Assembly: GCF_004115265.2 (NCBI RefSeq)
Contig: NC_046295.1
Location: 72,683,008-72,747,007 of the forward strand
Source of the DNA: Rhinolophus ferrumequinum
Taxonomy: Eukaryota > Chordata > Mammalia > Chiroptera > Rhinolophidae
Direction: 5' to 3'
Length of the DNA stretch: 64,000 nucleotides
Under the pieces are notes generated by a model that worked only from the letters and a program-made list of their open reading frames with translations, was not told the origin of the DNA and did no database searches. Of the stretch, positions 60,406 to 64,000 are shown piece by piece. Made by a program: the position numbers and the translations under genes. How positions within the stretch are numbered: position 1 is the stretch's first letter; the number at the start of each line of letters is the position of its first letter.

Positions 60406-60880
60406 AAAGTAAACAGAAATAGTCAGAGATATAGAGGGAAAAGTGATAGTTGTGAGAAGGGAGGGGGCTGGGGGTAAGGGAGAAGGGGAAGGGATCAGAC
60501 AGCATAAATGGTAACTACAATATTGCCGAGGGGAAATGAAAGACAGTTTGGGGAATATAATCAATAATGTTGTAAAGATTTTGTAAGGTGTCAGATGGGC
60601 ACTTGTCTTATTAGGGAGACCACGTAACGGATGGTTTAGATGCTTGACCCACTGCACTGTACCCCTAAAGCTGAAGCTGAATAATAGTGTAAGTCAACTT
60701 AATTTAATATACATGTAGTCACTGGATATAGAGTATAAGCATAGAGAATAGAGTCAAAAGAATTGTAATAGATATATAAATATCAGAGGGGCAATAGATT
60801 GGGGGACGGAAGTTATCACTTTGTGGGGGGTGAAATGTCTAACTATTGCATTCTTTTGTACATCAGAATCTAATAAAAAC
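60406..60880 (+). mobile_element. L1 3'-end insertion specific to unit C
   Basis: Absent from the matching places in A (about 43665) and B (about 51690). It is flanked by ATTGATGCTTTT (60394-60405) and ATTGATCCTTTT (60881-60892), a 12-bp target-site duplication with one mismatch. It holds two L1 3'-end segments in the same direction: one to about 60700 with GCACTGTACCCCTAAAGCTG, then one with AGCATAGAGAATAGAGTC. Confidence 0.75.
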
Positions 60881-61212
60881 ATTGATCCTTTTGGACATGC
60901 TTTTGAAGTTACCTCGACCAGATTACTGACAGAAGGATCGAGGCATAGTAAAATCTTTACAAAGTTTCACAGTGAATCTCTTTGTCAATTCAATAAGATT
61001 GACTAAAACTTTAAAGCAGATCAAAATATTGATATTGTATGTATTCTATATAATGCTATGCATAAAAATAGGAATGCTAATATTATTATAATAAATTATT
61101 ATAGAAACTGAAGGCTATAAAATAAACATAGAATAAATCCTGTTGATTTAAACATAAAATTTTATGTATAAAAAACGATTTTAAAAGGATAAAAGTAACT
61201 GAGGGGTGGGAT

Positions 61213-61300
61213 TTATACATGATTTAATACAGAATTGTACACCTGAAATCTATGTAATTTCACTAACAATTGTCACCCCAATATTTTTAAAAAAATAATA
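61213..61300 (+). mobile_element. Short L1 3' end specific to unit C
   Basis: TTTAATACAGAATTGTACAC, then ACTAACAATTGTCACCCCAA and an A-rich tail: about 88 bp of L1 3' end. The flanks resemble unit A around 43970-43985, so it is a small insertion. Confidence 0.75.
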
Positions 61301-61760
61301 ACTGAGGGAAGGGTGAAGTACTTTGACTTTATCCTTTGTTTTCATGTCTACATTATTTGGATTTTCATCATGAAGCAGAATTAATTTTATGAGCACAAAA
61401 CCAAAAAGGAATACCCCTAGGGAGAAAAACCGCTCTTCACATCTCAAGCTATGACCCAACTAGGGGAAACATAAATCTGGTAGGGAAGGGCCAGTAGGAC
61501 GTCTTTCCGCATCTCCTTTGGGATGCACTCCTAGGGCACCCACCCTGACGTTCTTCCAAAGGACAGTGTTTCCTCAGAGTGAGCCCTCAGAACCATCTGC
61601 CTCGGAGATACCTGGTCCCAGGTCTCATGAAGGAGCATCTCTGGCGGTAGAGCTGTGATCTGCATCTTTAACAAGCTCTCCAGGTGATTCTGCTGAACTC
61701 TAAAGTGAGGGACTACTGCTCTAGGGCATCTGTCTTGGAGGGAGCGAGAAGTACACTGAG

Positions 61761-61835
61761 CAATTATTACATGTTTAATGCACGTCTCTAACCTAGAGTT
61801 TGGCTCCCTGTACCCTTGGGTCCTTTCCCTAGGGG
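61761..61835 (+). promoter_or_regulatory. Candidate OR promoter, unit C
   Basis: O/E cores at 61813-61820 (CCCTTGGG) and 61827-61834 (CCCTAGGG in TTCCCTAGGGG), with CAATTATTA at 61761-61769. The upstream core seen in A and B reads CTCTAGGG here. The gene downstream is frameshifted although the promoter-like cluster is kept. Confidence 0.45.
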
Positions 61836-62064
61836 TAGAGTGGAGTCTTCACTTCTCCATTTCTGAAGGTGGTGGATGAGAAGAGTAAGCTCCAACTCTT
61901 GGCTTTTTACTGATGTCAGTGAGAGGATGAGGACCACAGACCTTGTTGGCTAACTCTGGTATCCGGGTGTCTACAGTGAAGATGAGAAACAAGGCCACAC
62001 TCCCAGAGGCTTGATGACTTCAGCATAAGATTCACAGCAGAACTAGACATCGTTCCTCGGGAAC

Positions 62065-62065
<1 letters not shown>

Positions 62066-62100
<35 letters not shown>
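62066..62100. repeat. (GT)n microsatellite, unit C
   Basis: A GT run at the same distance from the OR ATG as in A and B. Confidence 0.95.
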
Positions 62101-62101
<1 letters not shown>

Positions 62102-62513
62102 TACACCGGAGCTCAGCACCTCTCTGTGCTCTTGCTTATATCACTTCTCATTACTAGTTCCTAAGGACAGGGACGCTGCAATCACCACTGTCCAATGATT
62201 CTCACAATAACCCCGAGCCTTGGGGAGATGTGGAATAAGCTGGCTGGCTGCTCGGTGATGTCCTGCCTGTAATCCCTAGAATAGTCCCATACCCTCGTCA
62301 AAGGCATCAAGCTTTGGGCCCAGGAAACAAAACTAACTCAATTTCAATTGCCGGAGCTCCACTGAACACAACACACTGAGTTCTTCACTAGAGACCTTTG
62401 CATAATTTATTGATTGAAAGCAATGTTACCTCAGACAGGACAGCTCCTAGGCTCAACGGTTGTTGATTGTGCTTTTTTCACTGTCCTTTCATCCCCAGCA
62501 GACACAGGGCCGC

Positions 62514-63454
62514 ATGAGGCCTGAGAACCAGAGCAGCGTGTCCCACTTCCTCCTGCGGGGGCTCCCCATCGGCCCGAGCAGCAGGGCGCGTTCTTCGCCC
62601 TGTCCCTGGCCATGTACCTGACCACGGTGCTGGGGAACCTGCTCCTTATCCTGCTCAGCAGGCTGGACGCTCGCCTGCACACGCCCATGTACTTCTTCCT
62701 CAGCCACTTGGCCTGCTCTGACATCTGCTTCTCATCTGTCACCGTCCCTAAGATGCTCGTGAACATGCAGACTCAGGACCAATCCATCCCCTATGCAGGG
62801 TGTGTAACACAGATGTATTTTTTCATTTTTTTTACTGATTTGGACAATTTCCTTCTCACCTCAATGGCATATGATCGGTACGTTGCCATCTGTCACCCCC
62901 TCCACTACATGACCATCATGAGAGAGGGACTGTGTATCTTACTAGTAACCGGGTCCTGGCTCCTCTCTTGTGCCAATGCCATGTCCCACACCCTTCTCCT
63001 GACCCAACTGTCCTTTTGTGATGACAACACCATCCCCCATTTCTTCTGTGACCTTGGTGCCCTGCTCAAGTTGTCCTGCTCTGACACCTCCCTCAACGAG
63101 CTGCTCATTTTCACAGCAGGACTGGCCGTTATTACTCTCCCACTAATCTGCATCTTGATCTCTTATGGCCGCATTGGGGCGACCATCCTGAAGGTTCCAT
63201 CTACCAAGGGCATCTGCAAAGCCTTGTCCACCTGTGGCTCCCACCTCACTGTGGTGTCTCTGTACTATGGGACAATTATTTGGCTCTATTTTTTACCCTC
63301 ATCCAACACCTCCAGTGACAACAACATAATTGCTACTGTGATGTACACAGTGGTCACTCCAATGCTGAACCCTTTCATTTATAGCCTGAGAAACAGAGAC
63401 ATGAAGGGGGCCCTGGAGAAACTCATCAACAGAGTAAAAGTCTTGTTTCAATGA
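62514..63454 (+). pseudogene. Olfactory receptor pseudogene, OR1J4-like, copy C
   Basis: OR1J4-like sequence with one base missing after GCTCCCCATC (62561-62570), where its paralogues have CATCCGGCCC. The ATG at 62514 therefore runs out of frame after about 19 codons. From 62612 on the frame is open to the stop at 63454 and includes [31 protein letters not shown] and [12 protein letters not shown]. Translation from the ATG at 62612 would lose the N-terminus and half of TM1, so function is unlikely. It also differs by Ser for Phe and Ser for Ile near TM1 and ends in RVKVLFQ, not CHDVRSSL. Inactivation looks very recent; an assembly error in a GC-rich stretch or a segregating pseudogene is possible. 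The 3' splice site ends at 62498. Confidence 0.9.
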
Positions 63455-64000
63455 CGTTCACTCATCTTTATGACAGTCGCCTTTATCACCAGACACAGGC
63501 CTCTTAATTTTGAGCCCAGCATGGAAGAAGTGCTCAGTGATATTTGATAACTTGAATTATATTCTGTTACAATCATTCTCTTTTCCCTTGCTATTCTTTA
63601 GTTTAAATTATGAATCTGAAATGATATTATTGATTATTGCTTTTATCTATTAGATTAAGAAACTACATAGTTAGTATAATTTATGTTTCTCCTTTTTTCC
63701 TGGGAATTAATTATATCTTTTTAAAAAGAGGTTTATTGGGGTAAAATCGACATATACACACTGTATATATTTAAAGTGTACCACGTGATGGTTTGATGTG
63801 TATACGTGGGGAAATGATCACCACCATGAAGCTAATTAATAACATATCCATCACCTCCACATAGATACCCTTTTATAATACCTTGTGTGTGCATGTGGTG
63901 AGAAAACTTCCAGTAAGATCCACCCGCTTAGCAAATATCAAGTACACAGTAAAGTACTGTTAACTACAGTCATCAGGCTGTACTTCAGGTCTCAAGAACT
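63455..64000. other. 3' part of unit C, no gene
   Basis: Matches the start of 54873-58360: AT-rich 3' flank, then an old L1 piece on the minus strand from about 63725 to the window end. Confidence 0.6.

Larger units (their letters stand above)
58606..64000. repeat. Tandem unit C of the OR1J4-like array (runs past window end)
   Basis: Third unit, in the same order, with its own insertions at 60406-60880 and 61213-61300 (L1 3' ends). The window ends in the L1-rich part downstream of the gene. Confidence 0.92.

Noticed and set aside
1-64000. CRISPR arrays, tRNA or rRNA genes, bacterial operons
   Set aside because: No direct-repeat/spacer pattern, no cloverleaf or rRNA core seen; the repeats are eukaryotic transposons and microsatellites.

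Overview
The window is mammalian genomic DNA from an olfactory receptor (OR) cluster. It holds single-exon class II OR genes of family 1 in a background of LINE-1 (L1) 3' ends, MIR SINEs, MER5-type hAT fragments, a palindromic MITE, solo LTRs and microsatellites. The young L1 3' ends resemble those I associate with bats, so Chiroptera is my best guess; that is inferred from memory of the repeats. The receptors are closest to OR1J1, OR1J2 and OR1J4. In human, as I recall, these lie together on chromosome 9q with OR1J1 inverted relative to its neighbours, which matches the layout here.

Layout. (1) 1-22,042: a tandem array with a period of about 9.47 kb. It has two nearly full units, each ending in an OR gene (8073-9005 intact; 17541-18472 frameshifted), and a third unit truncated at a (GT)n tract before its OR. 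Units 1 and 2 also carry an internal module duplication that unit 3 lacks. (2) 22,043-27,100: an L1 3' end, two solo LTRs of one family with 5-bp target-site duplications, gene-free sequence, and an L1 3' end at 26,811-27,040 with a run of one-directional substitutions. (3) 27,120-28,061: an OR1J1-like gene on the minus strand. (4) 28,200-40,600: gene-free and rich in repeats. (5) 40,671-41,612: an OR1J2-like gene, with a candidate promoter about 1.3 kb upstream. (6) 41,890-64,000: a second tandem array of units of about 8.0-8.7 kb, three copies A, B and C, each carrying an OR1J4-like receptor (45200-46159 and 53913-54872 intact; 62514-63454 frameshifted). The window ends inside copy C.

The genes share one design: a non-coding upstream region, a strong 3' splice site 15-20 bases before the ATG, and an intronless receptor of 310-319 residues. 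The first 100 codons or so of the plus-strand genes are nearly identical and GC-rich, even between genes whose remaining two thirds differ strongly. Variants in that part do not follow the duplication history, which points to repeated gene conversion.

The most notable observations are the one-directional L1 substitutions at 26,854-27,028 (15 T-to-C changes and no others against the best comparators, as expected for A-to-I edited L1 RNA), the mosaic N-terminal halves of the ORs, candidate O/E (EBF) plus homeodomain promoters that differ between the OR1J4 copies, and an L1 in copy B that replaces about 430 bp of the unit. I found no sign of a non-OR gene system.
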